Source: Pseudonocardia sp. SCN 73-27 (GTDB lineage Bacteria > Actinomycetota > Actinomycetes > Mycobacteriales > Pseudonocardiaceae). From it: 49,558 nucleotides of DNA. Each line of letters begins with the position of its first letter. The stretch's first letter is position 1. The notes below the pieces were generated by a model. That model did no database searches and was not told the DNA's origin. It worked only from the letters and a program-made list of their open reading frames with translations. The position numbers and the translations under genes are program-made. Where the stretch lies: assembly GCA_001725415.1 (NCBI GenBank), contig MEGH01000032.1, forward strand, positions 1 to 49,558, read 5' to 3'. Shown here one piece after another: positions 35,113-43,618 of this stretch.

Positions 35113-35472
35113 GTGACAGCCGTGGACGTGTACGCGAAGAACTGTCCGAGCCGTCAGGTGCTCGACCGGATCGGCGACACCTGGAGCGTGCTCATCCTGC
35201 TGGCGCTGACCGGCGGGCCGCGCCGCTACTCGCAGCTGCAGGCCACGATCGCAGACATCAGCCCGAAGATGCTCACCCAGACCCTGCGCGGTCTGGAACG
35301 CGACGGGCTCGTCACCCGCACGGTCCATGCCGTCGTCCCGCCGCGGGTCGACTACGCGCTCACCGCGCTCGGGGTGAGCCTGCACGACCTGCTGGAGTCG
35401 ATGCGGGTCTGGGCCGAGGGACACATCGACGACGTGGAATCGGCCCGAGCGGCCTACGACAGACGGTCGTGA
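35113..35472 (+). CDS. HxlR/DUF24 family redox-sensing regulator (QorR/YodB-like)
   Basis: 119 aa from GTG 35113; GTG 35122 is an alternative that sits better with TAGTGT as a leaderless -10. Winged helix: [60 protein letters not shown] and [17 protein letters not shown] single Cys near the N-terminus (Cys11, AKNCPSRQ) matches the thiol that senses quinones and diamide in QorR and YodB. It is divergent from the quinone-reductase gene it probably represses. The stop codon lies within a P2 palindrome. Confidence 0.9.
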   Translation: MTAVDVYAKNCPSRQVLDRIGDTWSVLILLALTGGPRRYSQLQATIADISPKMLTQTLRGLERDGLVTRTVHAVVPPRVDYALTALGVSLHDLLESMRVWAEGHIDDVESARAAYDRRS

Positions 35473-35524
35473 GCGGTAATGGTCGCTACAGCGACCTGTC
35501 GCTACAGCGACCATCACCGCTCAC
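35469..35524. repeat. Dispersed palindrome, family P2, copy 2 (with internal duplication)
   Basis: 19-base arms (35469-35487 and 35506-35524, one mismatch; GTGAGCGGTAATGGTCGCT type). The core TCGCTACAGCGA is present twice in tandem (35483-35494 and 35499-35510), so the element is 56 bp against 40 bp for copy 1. It begins in the hxlR stop codon and ends 5 bases before the acyl-CoA dehydrogenase stop; both genes converge on it, consistent with a bidirectional terminator. Confidence 0.85.
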
Positions 35525-35528
35525 AGGG

Positions 35529-36686
35529 TCAGTAGGACTTGGGCAGGCCCAGAGCGTGCTGGGCGACGTGGTTGAGCACCATCTCCCGGCTCACGGGTGC
35601 GATCCGGGCCGCGCGCACCGAGCCGATCAGCGCGCCGACGCCGTACTCCAGCGACATCCCGTTCCCGCCGTGGGCCTGCACGGACGCGTCGACGGCCTTG
35701 ATGGCGGCCTCGGCGGCGGCGTACTTGGCGATGTTGGCGGCGTCGCCCGCGCCGCGGTCGCCGGCGTCGTAGAGGAACGCGGCGCGGGTGGTGGCCATCC
35801 GGGCCAGCTCGACGTCGATGTGCGCGGCGGCGAGCGGGTGCGCGATGGCCTGGTGCGCACCGATGGGGGTGCCCCACACGTCGCGGTCCTTCGCGTAGGC
35901 CACTCCCTTCCCCAGCGCGTAGCGGGCCAGCCCGTTGGAGTAGGCGGCGACGGTGATGCGCTCCGGGTTCAGGCCCGCGAACAGCGCGGACAGGCCCGCC
36001 TCCTCGCCGCCGACCAGGGCGTCGGCGGGCAGGTGCGCGTCGTCGAAGAACAGCGTGAACTGCCGCTCCGGGCTGACGATCGCCATGTCGATGGGCTGGT
36101 AGGTGAGGCCCGGGGTGTCTCGGGGGACGACGAACATCGCCGGACGCAGCGTGCCGCTCGCGGCGTCCTCCATACGGGCGACGACCAGCGTCGCGTCGGT
36201 CTCGTCGACACCGGAGATGTAGTACTTGTGCCCCGAGAGCCGCCAGCCGCCGTCGGGATCGCGGCGGGCGGTCGTCGTGATGCGGTGGGAGTTGGAGCCC
36301 GCATCGGGCTCGGTGATGGCGAACGACATGCGCAGCGAGCCGTCGGCGAACCCCGGGAGCCAGCGCTCCTTCTGCTCGGCCGTGCCGCTGGTCGCGATCA
36401 CCGTCGCGACGATCGCGGGGGACACGACGATCAGCAGCAGCGGGCAGCCCGCCGCGGCGATCTCCTCGGCGACGATCGCGAGCTCGACCATCCCCGCGCC
36501 GCCGCCGCCGTACTCCGGCGGGACCGCGACGCCCAGGTAGCCGGCCTTCCCGGCCTCGGCCCACAGCTCGGTCGTCTTCTCGCCCGACTTCGCCTTGGCC
36601 AGGAAGTAGTCGCCGCCGAAGCGCCCGGCCAGGGCGGCCACGGACTCCCGCAGCAGCTGCTGCTCGTCGGTCTCACGCAGTTCCAC
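35529..36686 (-). CDS. Acyl-CoA dehydrogenase
   Basis: 385 aa from GTG 36686. FAD flavoprotein that alpha,beta-dehydrogenates acyl-CoA. N-terminal helical domain, then the FAD-binding SFAITEPDAGSNSHRITTTA and HKYYISGVDETDATLVV, and the C-terminal domain with QAHGGNGMSLEYGVGALIGS, where the catalytic base is expected in or near this loop. Chain-length specificity is not predictable. Overlaps the upstream Nudix gene by 14 bases, so the two are translationally coupled. The 3' end meets a P2 palindrome. Confidence 0.93.
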   Translation of the reverse strand: MELRETDEQQLLRESVAALAGRFGGDYFLAKAKSGEKTTELWAEAGKAGYLGVAVPPEYGGGGAGMVELAIVAEEIAAAGCPLLLIVVSPAIVATVIATSGTAEQKERWLPGFADGSLRMSFAITEPDAGSNSHRITTTARRDPDGGWRLSGHKYYISGVDETDATLVVARMEDAASGTLRPAMFVVPRDTPGLTYQPIDMAIVSPERQFTLFFDDAHLPADALVGGEEAGLSALFAGLNPERITVAAYSNGLARYALGKGVAYAKDRDVWGTPIGAHQAIAHPLAAAHIDVELARMATTRAAFLYDAGDRGAGDAANIAKYAAAEAAIKAVDASVQAHGGNGMSLEYGVGALIGSVRAARIAPVSREMVLNHVAQHALGLPKSY

Positions 36687-37233
36687 GTCGTCCCCCGTTC
36701 ACGGCCCGGTCGCGCAGCATCAGCAGCGCGTACGCGGCCAGCGTCTGGGCGTCGGCGACGACGCCCTCGCCGATCATGGCCTCGAACTCCGCCGGGGTGA
36801 ACCACCCGGCGCGCATGTCGGCCTCGCTGTCCTCGCGCTGCGCCTCGCCCTGGGTCAGCTGCGTCGCCAGGTAGACGTGCCCGCGCTGGCTCGACATGCC
36901 GGGTGCGACGTCGATCGTCCCCAGCAGCTCCAGCGAGCCCGCCGCGAGCCCGGTCTCCTCGACGAGCTCCTGCACGGCGAGGTCGTGGGGGTGCGGCGCG
37001 GCGCGATCGGGCGCGGTGCCGGCGGGAAACTCCCAGCGCCGGGCGCCGACGGGGTAGCGGAACTGCTCGACCATGTGCAGCCGCCCGTCGTCGGCACGGG
37101 GGATGACCAGCGCGTACGTCGGTTTGTCGATGACGCCGTAGATGCCGTCGGTGCCGTCGGGACGGCGGATCTCGTCCTCGCGGACCGTCATCCAGCTGTT
37201 GGCGTAGACCTGCCGGGTGCTCACCTGCTCCAC
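36673..37233 (-). CDS. Nudix hydrolase, ADP-ribose/ADP-sugar pyrophosphatase-like
   Basis: 186 aa from GTG 37233; GTG 37224 is the alternative. Conserved start QVYANSWMTVREDEIRRPDG and EQFRYPVGARRWEFPAG, as in ADP-sugar pyrophosphatases. The Nudix box is GTAPDRAAPHPHDLAVQELV-EETGL: the metal-binding EExG is present, but the RE pair is QE and the first half does not show the usual Glu, with two residues more than the canonical spacing. Activity is therefore uncertain. It overlaps the acyl-CoA dehydrogenase gene by 14 bases. It is divergent from the WYL regulator across only 29 bases. Confidence 0.85.
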   Translation of the reverse strand: MEQVSTRQVYANSWMTVREDEIRRPDGTDGIYGVIDKPTYALVIPRADDGRLHMVEQFRYPVGARRWEFPAGTAPDRAAPHPHDLAVQELVEETGLAAGSLELLGTIDVAPGMSSQRGHVYLATQLTQGEAQREDSEADMRAGWFTPAEFEAMIGEGVVADAQTLAAYALLMLRDRAVNGGRRGTA

Positions 37234-37250
37234 GCCCCGCAGTCTGCCGC

Positions 37251-37256
37251 GATGAT
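37251..37256 (+). promoter_or_regulatory. Possible leaderless -10 (GATGAT) for the WYL regulator
   Basis: GATGAT ends 6 bases before GTG 37263. It lacks the first T of TAnnnT, so support is weaker than for the other sites. The 29-base divergent spacer leaves little other room for a promoter. Confidence 0.3.
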
Positions 37257-37262
37257 GGGGGC

Positions 37263-38231
37263 GTGCGCGCGTCCCGGCTGATCGCTCTGCTGTTCGTGCT
37301 GCAGCGGCGCCGGTCGGCCACCGCTGCGGAGCTGGCCGCCGAACTGGAGGTCTCCGAGCGCACGATCTACCGCGACGTCGCCGCGCTCGTCGAGGCCGGG
37401 GTCCCACTGTGGACAGAGGGCGGGCACGGAGGCGGGATCCGGCTCGTCGAGGGCTGGCGGACCCGGCTCGACGGACTCACCGCCCAGGAGGCCGCCGCGA
37501 TGCTGGCCACGGCGGCGCCGCAGCTGCTCACCGCGCTCGGCATGGGATCGGCGCTGGTCGCGGCCCAGTCGAAGATGTTGGCGACGCTGCCTGCCGACCT
37601 CGGCGAGCACGCCCGGCGCATCGCCGAACGTGTCCACCTCGACGCCCCGGGCTGGTTCCAGACACCCGCCGAACCACCCCACCTGGCGACGCTCGCCCAA
37701 GCGGTCTGGGCCCAGAAGCGGGTGCGGATCGGGTACCGGCGGGGGTCCGGCACGGTGGGCCGCGTGGTCGAGCCGCTCGGGCTCGTCCTCAAGGCGGGGG
37801 TCTGGTACCTGGTCGCCGGCGTCGCCGACTCCGAGGACGTCCGCACCTACCGCGCCTCCCGGGTCGTCGACGCGGAGGCGACGGGCGATCGCTTCGAGCG
37901 GCCCGAGGGCTTCGACCTGCCCGGCTGGTGGGCCGAGTCGGCGGCCCGGTTCGCGGGCACGATGCTGCGCGCGAGCGTCCGCATCCGGCTGACCCCGCGC
38001 GGTCTGCGAGCGTTGCCGCACGTCACCGACACCGACGCGGCGACCGCCGCCGTCGCCGCCGCGGGTCCGCCCGACACCGACGGGTGGCGCGAGGTGACGT
38101 TGGAGGTCGAGTCGGTCGAGGTCGCCGCCGGTCAGCTCGTGGCGCTCGCGGGCGAGGTGGAGGCCCTGGACCCGGCCGTGCGCACTCTGCTCGCCACCCA
38201 CGCGAGAGCGCTGCTGGACAACAACTCGTGA
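37263..38231 (+). CDS. WYL-domain transcriptional regulator (HTH-11, YafY type)
   Basis: 322 aa from GTG 37263. N-terminal HTH: LIALLFVLQRRRSATAAELA, AELEVSERTIYRDVAALVEA. The WYL domain has GVWYLVAGVADSEDVRTYRA, and the C-terminal WCX-like part is VTLEVESVEVAAGQLVALAG. WYL domains sense nucleotides or nucleic acids in several studied regulators; the ligand here is unknown. Divergent from the Nudix/acyl-CoA dehydrogenase operon with almost no spacer, so that operon is its likeliest target. It ends 6 bases from the convergent amidohydrolase gene. Confidence 0.92.
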   Translation: MRASRLIALLFVLQRRRSATAAELAAELEVSERTIYRDVAALVEAGVPLWTEGGHGGGIRLVEGWRTRLDGLTAQEAAAMLATAAPQLLTALGMGSALVAAQSKMLATLPADLGEHARRIAERVHLDAPGWFQTPAEPPHLATLAQAVWAQKRVRIGYRRGSGTVGRVVEPLGLVLKAGVWYLVAGVADSEDVRTYRASRVVDAEATGDRFERPEGFDLPGWWAESAARFAGTMLRASVRIRLTPRGLRALPHVTDTDAATAAVAAAGPPDTDGWREVTLEVESVEVAAGQLVALAGEVEALDPAVRTLLATHARALLDNNS

Positions 38232-38237
38232 GCAGGG

Positions 38238-39419
38238 TCAGGCGGCCACCGGGGCGACCTCCCTGCCGCCGGCGAGAACGCGCACCGGCGCCAGCAGCGC
38301 CGACATGTCGACGAGCGGGTCGCCCGCCACCGCGAGCAGGTCGGCGTCGTAGCCCGCGGCGATGCGGCCCTTGCGCTCGCCCAGCCCGCACACCGTCGCC
38401 GCCACCGACGTCCCCGCGGTCAGCGCCTGCAGCGGCGTCATCCCCAGCTCGTGCAGATGGATGAGCCCCTGCGGAAGCACCCCGTGCGGCTTCGGCGGGG
38501 CGATCCCGGCGTCGGTACCCGCCACGACCAGCGCACCCGACGCACAGATGCGCGCGGCGACGGCCAGGATGCCGGGCATGTGCTGCCGGATCGCCGGCGG
38601 CGGCTCCATCCCCGTCGACATGTCGAGGCCGACGGTCAGCCCGCACGCCACCCGGCGCTGCACCAGCTCAGCGAGCAGGGCCTCGTCGAGGCGGGCGCCG
38701 TCGGCGGTCATGAACGTGCAGTGCTCCACACCGTCGGCCCCCGCGGCGAGGGCGTCGCGGATCGCGTCGACCGCGTGGGCGTGCGCGGTCACCGGCAGGC
38801 CGCGTGCGTGGGCCTCGTCGACCAACGCGCGCAACACCTCCGGCGGGAACTGCGTCGCGTCCCAGCTCGTCCCGGGCGTCATCTGCCCGCCCGACGCCAT
38901 CACCTTGACGACGTCCACCCCCCGCTCCGCGTGCTCGCGCACCGCGTTGCGCACCCCGTCGACACCGCTGGTGGCCGCGCCGAGGAAGTGACAGTGCCCG
39001 CCGGGTGAGGTGATGGGCGGGCCGGCGGCGACGATCGTCGGCAACAGCCCGCCGCGCTCGCGCAGGGCAAGCGTCAGGTAGTCGCGGTCGCCGAGGTCGC
39101 GGACCGTGGTGACGCCCGCCCGCAGCTGTGCGCTCGCGGCGACGGCCATGGCGTCGAGGACCTCGTCGGGGGTACGGGCCGCGAGCGTCGCGACGGGGTC
39201 GAGACCCGCGTCGAAACCCAGATGGACGTGGGTGTCGACGAGCCCGGGCAGCAGCGTGGCGTCCGGCAGGTCGACGAGCTCGGCGTCGGCGGGCGGCGCG
39301 ACCCGGGCCCCGGCGTCGACGGAGACGATCCGGCCGTCCTCGATGACGACGAGCGGGTCGGTGGCGGTGGTCGCGCCGTCGAACATCGCGGCGGCCCGGA
39401 GAGCGATGCGGCTGGTCAT
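38238..39419 (-). CDS. Metal-dependent amidohydrolase (imidazolonepropionase/prolidase-like)
   Basis: 393 aa from ATG 39419; ATG 39455 is an alternative. Amidohydrolase superfamily TIM barrel: metal-binding HxH in LVDTHVHLGFD, the lysine in VDVVKVMASGG (likely carboxylated), His in HAHAVDAIRD and GVEHCTFM, and the final Asp in VVAGTDAGIAPP. The C-terminus returns to the beta-sandwich (GRIAAGYDADLLAVAGDPLV). Cytosolic; substrate unknown. Divergent from the large LuxR-type regulator. A CACGAT hexamer 7 bases upstream is a weak leaderless -10. Confidence 0.9.
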   Translation of the reverse strand: MTSRIALRAAAMFDGATTATDPLVVIEDGRIVSVDAGARVAPPADAELVDLPDATLLPGLVDTHVHLGFDAGLDPVATLAARTPDEVLDAMAVAASAQLRAGVTTVRDLGDRDYLTLALRERGGLLPTIVAAGPPITSPGGHCHFLGAATSGVDGVRNAVREHAERGVDVVKVMASGGQMTPGTSWDATQFPPEVLRALVDEAHARGLPVTAHAHAVDAIRDALAAGADGVEHCTFMTADGARLDEALLAELVQRRVACGLTVGLDMSTGMEPPPAIRQHMPGILAVAARICASGALVVAGTDAGIAPPKPHGVLPQGLIHLHELGMTPLQALTAGTSVAATVCGLGERKGRIAAGYDADLLAVAGDPLVDMSALLAPVRVLAGGREVAPVAA

Positions 39420-39476
39420 GGCGTCGATCGTGGAGTTGCGCCCGTTCGGAGCCATCGGTGGAAACACCGATCCCGC

Positions 39477-39482
39477 TACGGT
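39477..39482 (+). promoter_or_regulatory. Candidate leaderless -10 (TACGGT) for the LAL regulator
   Basis: TACGGT ends 7 bases before GTG 39490. It helps choose that start among the upstream in-frame codons. Confidence 0.45.
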
Positions 39483-39489
39483 CTCGGCC

Positions 39490-42300
39490 GTGGCGCCGCG
39501 CTGGGTCGGCCGGGCGACCGAGCTCGGTGGGCTCGCGCGCCGGCTCGACGCGGCCCTGGCGGGCGACGCGTCGGTGGTGCTGGTGGCCGGGGAACCGGGG
39601 ATCGGCAAGACCCGGCTGGTCGGCGAGCTGGCGCGGCTCGCGGGCGCCCGCGGTGTCCCGGTGCTGTGGGGCCGGTGCAGCGACGACGCCGGCGCGCCCG
39701 CCTACTGGCCATGGCGCGGTGTCCTCCGGGCGCTGCGGGCGGCGGCACCCGACGCGCTCGCCACCGTCGACCCGACCGACCTCGCGTCGCCGGCGCTCCT
39801 CGCCGCCGGGTCGGCTGCGGGTGCCGGAGAACGTTTCGTCCTCTTCGACGCCGTGACGCGGACGCTCTCGACGGCGTCGACGACGACGGGGCTGGTCGTC
39901 GCACTCGACGACCTGCAGTGGGCCGATCCCGACTCGCTCGCCCTGCTCGTGCACCTGGCCCGGGACCCGGGCGCGGCGAGGCTGCTGGTCGTCGGCACCG
40001 TTCGGCCCGGTGAGCTGGCCGCCGATCCCGAACGCGCCGGGCACGTCGCGCGGCTCGAGGTGCTCCCGCACGTCGACCGGCTCGACCTGCGTGGTCTGTC
40101 CACCGACGAGATCGCCGACGTGCTGGGATCCGCCGATCCGGAGGTGGTGGCCGACGTCGCCGCGCGGTCCGGCGGCAACCCGTTCTTCGTCACCGAGCTG
40201 GCCCGGGTGCTGGCCTCGGGTCGCGACGACCCCGTGCCGGCGGCGGTGGGGGACGTCGTGCGGCTGCGGCTCGCGCGGCTGCCCGCCGGCTGCCGGGAGC
40301 TGCTCGACGTCGCCGCCGTCGCGGGCACGGAGATCGACGAGGCGTTGCTGCGCACCGTGATCGGCGCTCCCGTCGCCGACGCGCTGCGCCCCGCGCTCGA
40401 CGACGGCGTCCTCGTCCGCCCGCCCGGCCGCACCGGGACGCGGTTCGCCCACGACATCGTCCGTGAGGCGCTGCTGGAGGTCCTCGGCGCGCAGGACCGG
40501 GCGCGGCTGCACGGGCGGCTGGCCGCCGCCCTCGCCCCGCGTGCCGACGACCCCGACGTCCTCCCGGAGCTGGCCCGCCACGCCCTGGCCGCGCTGCCGC
40601 TCGGCGACCCGGCGCAGGCCCTCGACACCGCGCGCGACGCCGCCCGGCTCGCCGGTGCCCGGCTGGCCTTCGCCGAGTCCGCCCGCCGCTGGGCCCAGGT
40701 CCTGGAGGCCGGACGCGGGATCGTCACCCCGGCGCGGCGGGCCCGCGACCTCGTCGAGCTGGCCCGCGCCCAGCTGCGCGCCCACGCGGTGTCCGACGCC
40801 GTCGCCACCTGCGCGTCGGCCGTCGAGCTGGCCCGCCACCTCGGCGACGCGACCGTCCTCGCCGAGGCCGCGCTCGTCGTCCAGGGCATCTCCGACGCCG
40901 AGCTGCTGACGGCCCAGCGCGGCTGGTGCGACGACGCGCTCGCCGCGATCGGCCCCGGGGACGGCCCGCTGCGCGCGCAGCTGCTCGCCCAGCTCGCACA
41001 CACCCTGCTGTTCCTCGGCCGACCCGACGAGGTCGAGGCGCGCAGCCGCGAGGCCCTCGCCATGGCCGAACGCATCGGCGACCCGGCGTCGCTGGTCGCG
41101 GCGCTGCGGGCCCGCCAGCTCGCGCGCAGCGGCCCCGAGGGCCACGCCGAGCGGTACGCGCTCGGCACCCGGATGCTCGACGTCGCCGCTGGGGATCCGG
41201 ACATCACTCTGTGGGGGCGGCTCTGGCGGTTCGACGCCCTCTGCCAGCAGGGGCGCTTCGACGACGCCGAGTCCGAGCTCGACCGGCTCGGCCCCGTCGC
41301 GGCCGCCACCCGGCAACCGTTGGCCCGGCTGCACCAGCTGCGCAGTCGCGTCGTCTTCGCCTTCGGGCGTGGCCGGTTCGACGAGGTGCGCCGGCTCAAC
41401 CGCGAGGCCGCGCAGCTCGCCGAACGCGGCCGCCACGTCGGCGCCACGATGACGGCACTGGCCGTGGAGTGGCAGGTCGCGAAGCTCACGGGCGACGACG
41501 GTCCCGACCTCGACGGCGCGCGGCTCGACCCGGGCGTGGTCGATGCCGAGCGTGCGTCGCCCGTCTTCGCCGTCGTCGGCACCACGATGGCGAGCTGGCA
41601 CCTCGCCCTCTACCGGCGCGAGGAGGCCCTGCGCTGGTACCGAGACCTGCCCCCGGCCGGGTCGCCGCGCATCCCGCGCTTCATGTGCCTGGTCGTCGAG
41701 GCCCTGCGCGTCCAGATCGCCGCCGACCTCGGCGACATCACCCCGATGCCCGACGCCTACCGGTTCCTCGCGCCCTACGCGGACCTGTTCGTCGTGGGCG
41801 GGGCCGGAGCGACCGCCACCCACGGCTCCGTGCACCAGTACCTCGGGATCGCGGCGGGGGAGACCGGCCGCACCGACGTCGCGATCCGGCACCTGCGCGC
41901 CGGCATCGCCGCCGACGACGCCCGCGGCCTCGCCCCCTTCGCCGCCTCCGGCCGGTACCGTCTCGCCGTCGTCCTCGACCGCCGCGGGCGTGCCGGTGAC
42001 GCCGACGAGGCCCGCGCCCTCGCCCGCCAGGCCGCCGCCACGGCCGCCCAGCTCGGGATGGAGCCGCTGCGGCGCAGCGCCTCCGAGCTCTCCGACGGCC
42101 CACGCGACGGCGGCGTCCTGTCCCCGCGCGAGGCCGAGATCGCGGGCCTCGTCGCGCGGGGCATGACCAACCGCGCCATCGCCGAGGCCGCCCACATCTC
42201 GGAGCGGACCGTCGAGACCCACGTCGCCCACATCCTCGCCAAGCTGGGGTTCTCCGGCCGCAGCCAGATCGCCGCCTGGGCCGTCACCCGTCATCGGTAG
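39490..42300 (+). CDS. LuxR-family transcriptional regulator with AAA ATPase domain (LAL type)
   Basis: 936 aa from GTG 39490. N-terminal ATPase: Walker [18 protein letters not shown] (about residues 30-37) and Walker [20 protein letters not shown], followed by a sensor motif [20 protein letters not shown] long alpha-helical (TPR-like) middle follows. The C-terminal LuxR HTH is [55 protein letters not shown] regulators bind inducers through the middle part in an ATP-dependent manner. The divergent amidohydrolase gene is one possible target. Its TAG stop overlaps the -10 of nucS. Confidence 0.94.
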   Translation: MAPRWVGRATELGGLARRLDAALAGDASVVLVAGEPGIGKTRLVGELARLAGARGVPVLWGRCSDDAGAPAYWPWRGVLRALRAAAPDALATVDPTDLASPALLAAGSAAGAGERFVLFDAVTRTLSTASTTTGLVVALDDLQWADPDSLALLVHLARDPGAARLLVVGTVRPGELAADPERAGHVARLEVLPHVDRLDLRGLSTDEIADVLGSADPEVVADVAARSGGNPFFVTELARVLASGRDDPVPAAVGDVVRLRLARLPAGCRELLDVAAVAGTEIDEALLRTVIGAPVADALRPALDDGVLVRPPGRTGTRFAHDIVREALLEVLGAQDRARLHGRLAAALAPRADDPDVLPELARHALAALPLGDPAQALDTARDAARLAGARLAFAESARRWAQVLEAGRGIVTPARRARDLVELARAQLRAHAVSDAVATCASAVELARHLGDATVLAEAALVVQGISDAELLTAQRGWCDDALAAIGPGDGPLRAQLLAQLAHTLLFLGRPDEVEARSREALAMAERIGDPASLVAALRARQLARSGPEGHAERYALGTRMLDVAAGDPDITLWGRLWRFDALCQQGRFDDAESELDRLGPVAAATRQPLARLHQLRSRVVFAFGRGRFDEVRRLNREAAQLAERGRHVGATMTALAVEWQVAKLTGDDGPDLDGARLDPGVVDAERASPVFAVVGTTMASWHLALYRREEALRWYRDLPPAGSPRIPRFMCLVVEALRVQIAADLGDITPMPDAYRFLAPYADLFVVGGAGATATHGSVHQYLGIAAGETGRTDVAIRHLRAGIAADDARGLAPFAASGRYRLAVVLDRRGRAGDADEARALARQAAATAAQLGMEPLRRSASELSDGPRDGGVLSPREAEIAGLVARGMTNRAIAEAAHISERTVETHVAHILAKLGFSGRSQIAAWAVTRHR

Positions 42301-42303
42301 GGT
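42298..42303 (+). promoter_or_regulatory. Candidate leaderless -10 (TAGGGT) for nucS
   Basis: TAGGGT ends 7 bases before GTG 42311. Its first three bases are the stop codon of the upstream regulator gene. Confidence 0.5.
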
Positions 42304-42310
42304 CTGGCGG

Positions 42311-42970
42311 GTGCGCCTCGTCATCGCCCGCTGCCAGGTGGACTACGTCGGCCGGCTGACGGCTCACCTCCCGATGGCGCCCCGGCTGCTGCTGGTCAAG
42401 GCCGACGGATCGGTCTCCATCCACGCCGACGACCGCGCCTACAAGCCGCTCAACTGGATGAGCCCGCCCTGCTGGCTCGAGGAGCAGCCCGGCGTCTGGA
42501 CCGTCCGCAACAAGGCCGACGAGTCCCTCGTCATCACCATCGACGAGGTCCTGCACGACACGCAGCACGAGCTCGGCGTCGACCCCGGCCTGGTCAAGGA
42601 CGGCGTCGAGGCCCACCTGCAGGAGCTGCTGGCCGCCCACCCCGAGACCTTCGGCGAGGGCCACACCCTCGTGCGCCGCGAGTACATGACCGCGATCGGC
42701 CCCGTCGACCTCCTGCTGCGCGACGCCGCGGGCGGCAGCGTCGCCGTCGAGGTCAAACGTCGCGGCGAGATCGACGGCGTCGAGCAGCTCACCCGCTACC
42801 TCGAGCTGATGAACCGCGACCCGCTGCTCGCTCCCGTCGCCGGGGTGTTCGCCGCGCAGCAGATCAAGCCGCAGGCCCGCACCCTCGCCGAGGACCGCGG
42901 CATCCGCTGCGTCGTCGTCGACTACGACGCCCTGCGCGGCGTCGAGGACCCGTCGCTGAAGCTGTTCTAG
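42311..42970 (+). CDS. nucS: Mismatch-specific endonuclease NucS/EndoMS
   Basis: Non-canonical mismatch-repair nuclease of Actinobacteria and Archaea, which lack or replace MutS-MutL; cuts both strands at mismatches. 219 aa from GTG 42311. N-terminal dimerisation/DNA-binding domain ([32 protein letters not shown]) and C-terminal nuclease with [29 protein letters not shown] (the D...E-x-K active site). It ends in LKLF, resembling the C-terminal clamp-binding peptide of the family. Corresponds to Rv1321. Strong hairpin terminator downstream. Confidence 0.96.
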   Translation: MRLVIARCQVDYVGRLTAHLPMAPRLLLVKADGSVSIHADDRAYKPLNWMSPPCWLEEQPGVWTVRNKADESLVITIDEVLHDTQHELGVDPGLVKDGVEAHLQELLAAHPETFGEGHTLVRREYMTAIGPVDLLLRDAAGGSVAVEVKRRGEIDGVEQLTRYLELMNRDPLLAPVAGVFAAQQIKPQARTLAEDRGIRCVVVDYDALRGVEDPSLKLF

Positions 42971-42978
42971 GAGGGTGC

Positions 42979-43008
42979 GGTCCCCTCCCGCGGGTCGGGG
43001 AGGGGACC
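42979..43008. terminator. Bidirectional terminator between nucS and the small secreted-protein gene
   Basis: Perfect 11-bp stem GGTCCCCTCCC (42979-42989) / GGGAGGGGACC (42998-43008) with an 8-base loop, 8 bases after the nucS stop and 6 bases from the end of the convergent gene. Confidence 0.8.
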
Positions 43009-43014
43009 ACCAGG

Positions 43015-43350
43015 TCAGCAGTGCCGCAGGTCGTTCGTGCCGACGCTGATCGCGTCGCGGTGCACGAACGCCGTCTCGCCCTTCGGCTCCGGGGTCAGGC
43101 TGATCCGGAACCAGTTGTGGTTGCCGCCGATCACCTCGCCCTCGGTGAAGCAGAGCGCGGTGACCTGCTGCTCCGGCTGGAGGTTGGTCCACACCGGCGA
43201 GGAGTCGGTGTCCGGGTACTGGAAGGCGGTCGTCGGTGCCTTGATCCAGGCGTTGTGTCCGGTCTCCGCGGCCGACGCGGACCCGGCGAACGCGACGAGC
43301 CCGGCCACAGCGACCGCGGCTCCGGTGGCCGCGAGGATGGTCTTGCGCAT
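43015..43350 (-). CDS. Small secreted protein, SH3-like
   Basis: 111 aa from ATG 43350. Sec signal peptide: MRKTILAATG, hydrophobic AAVAVAGLVAFAGSA, predicted cleavage after SASA. The mature ~83 residues look like a small bacterial SH3 domain (DTDSSPVWTNLQPEQQVTAL, NHNWFRISLTPEPKGETAFV). Two Cys, one in VTALCFTEGE and one at the very C-terminus (LRHC), could form a disulfide. Such exported SH3-like proteins bind cell wall or sit outside the cell; nothing more specific is visible. The 268-base gap to the alcohol dehydrogenase gene holds a 7-bp hairpin (43581-43600) and otherwise nothing I can name. Confidence 0.82.
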   Translation of the reverse strand: MRKTILAATGAAVAVAGLVAFAGSASAAETGHNAWIKAPTTAFQYPDTDSSPVWTNLQPEQQVTALCFTEGEVIGGNHNWFRISLTPEPKGETAFVHRDAISVGTNDLRHC

Positions 43351-43618
43351 GTCGATCACCCGTTTCTGTTGGTGGTCGGCACCGGGTTCCCGGCGCCGAC
43401 ACCTACGGTCGTCGCGCCGGCGCGTCGGCGGTGTCGGGCGGTCGACGGGGTGGGTGGGGGAGCGCGGGCCCGGCCGACCGGACGACCGTCGCGTCCCCCG
43501 GTCCGGCTTTTCTCGGCCCCCGGTAATCACGCGCCGCAACGTCGCTCTCACCGCTCGTCTGCACTTGGGTGGGGTGGCGACGCCCACATCGCGGTGGGCG
43601 GGACAAGGGGCTCATCTC

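Noticed and set aside
35483-35510. Start of a CRISPR-like repeat array (TCGCTACAGCGA twice).
   Set aside because: Only two 12-base units with a 4-base spacer, inside one palindrome.
38668-42324. A 1218-codon open frame on the minus strand opposite the LAL regulator gene.
   Set aside because: Composition is Gly/Arg/Ala/Asp-rich without any family similarity, and the plus strand has a complete ATPase-LuxR protein. At this GC content long antisense frames arise by chance.
43581-43600. Regulatory RNA in the 268-base gap before the alcohol dehydrogenase gene.
   Set aside because: Only a 7-bp hairpin next to the ribosome-binding site is visible; too little to call an RNA element.
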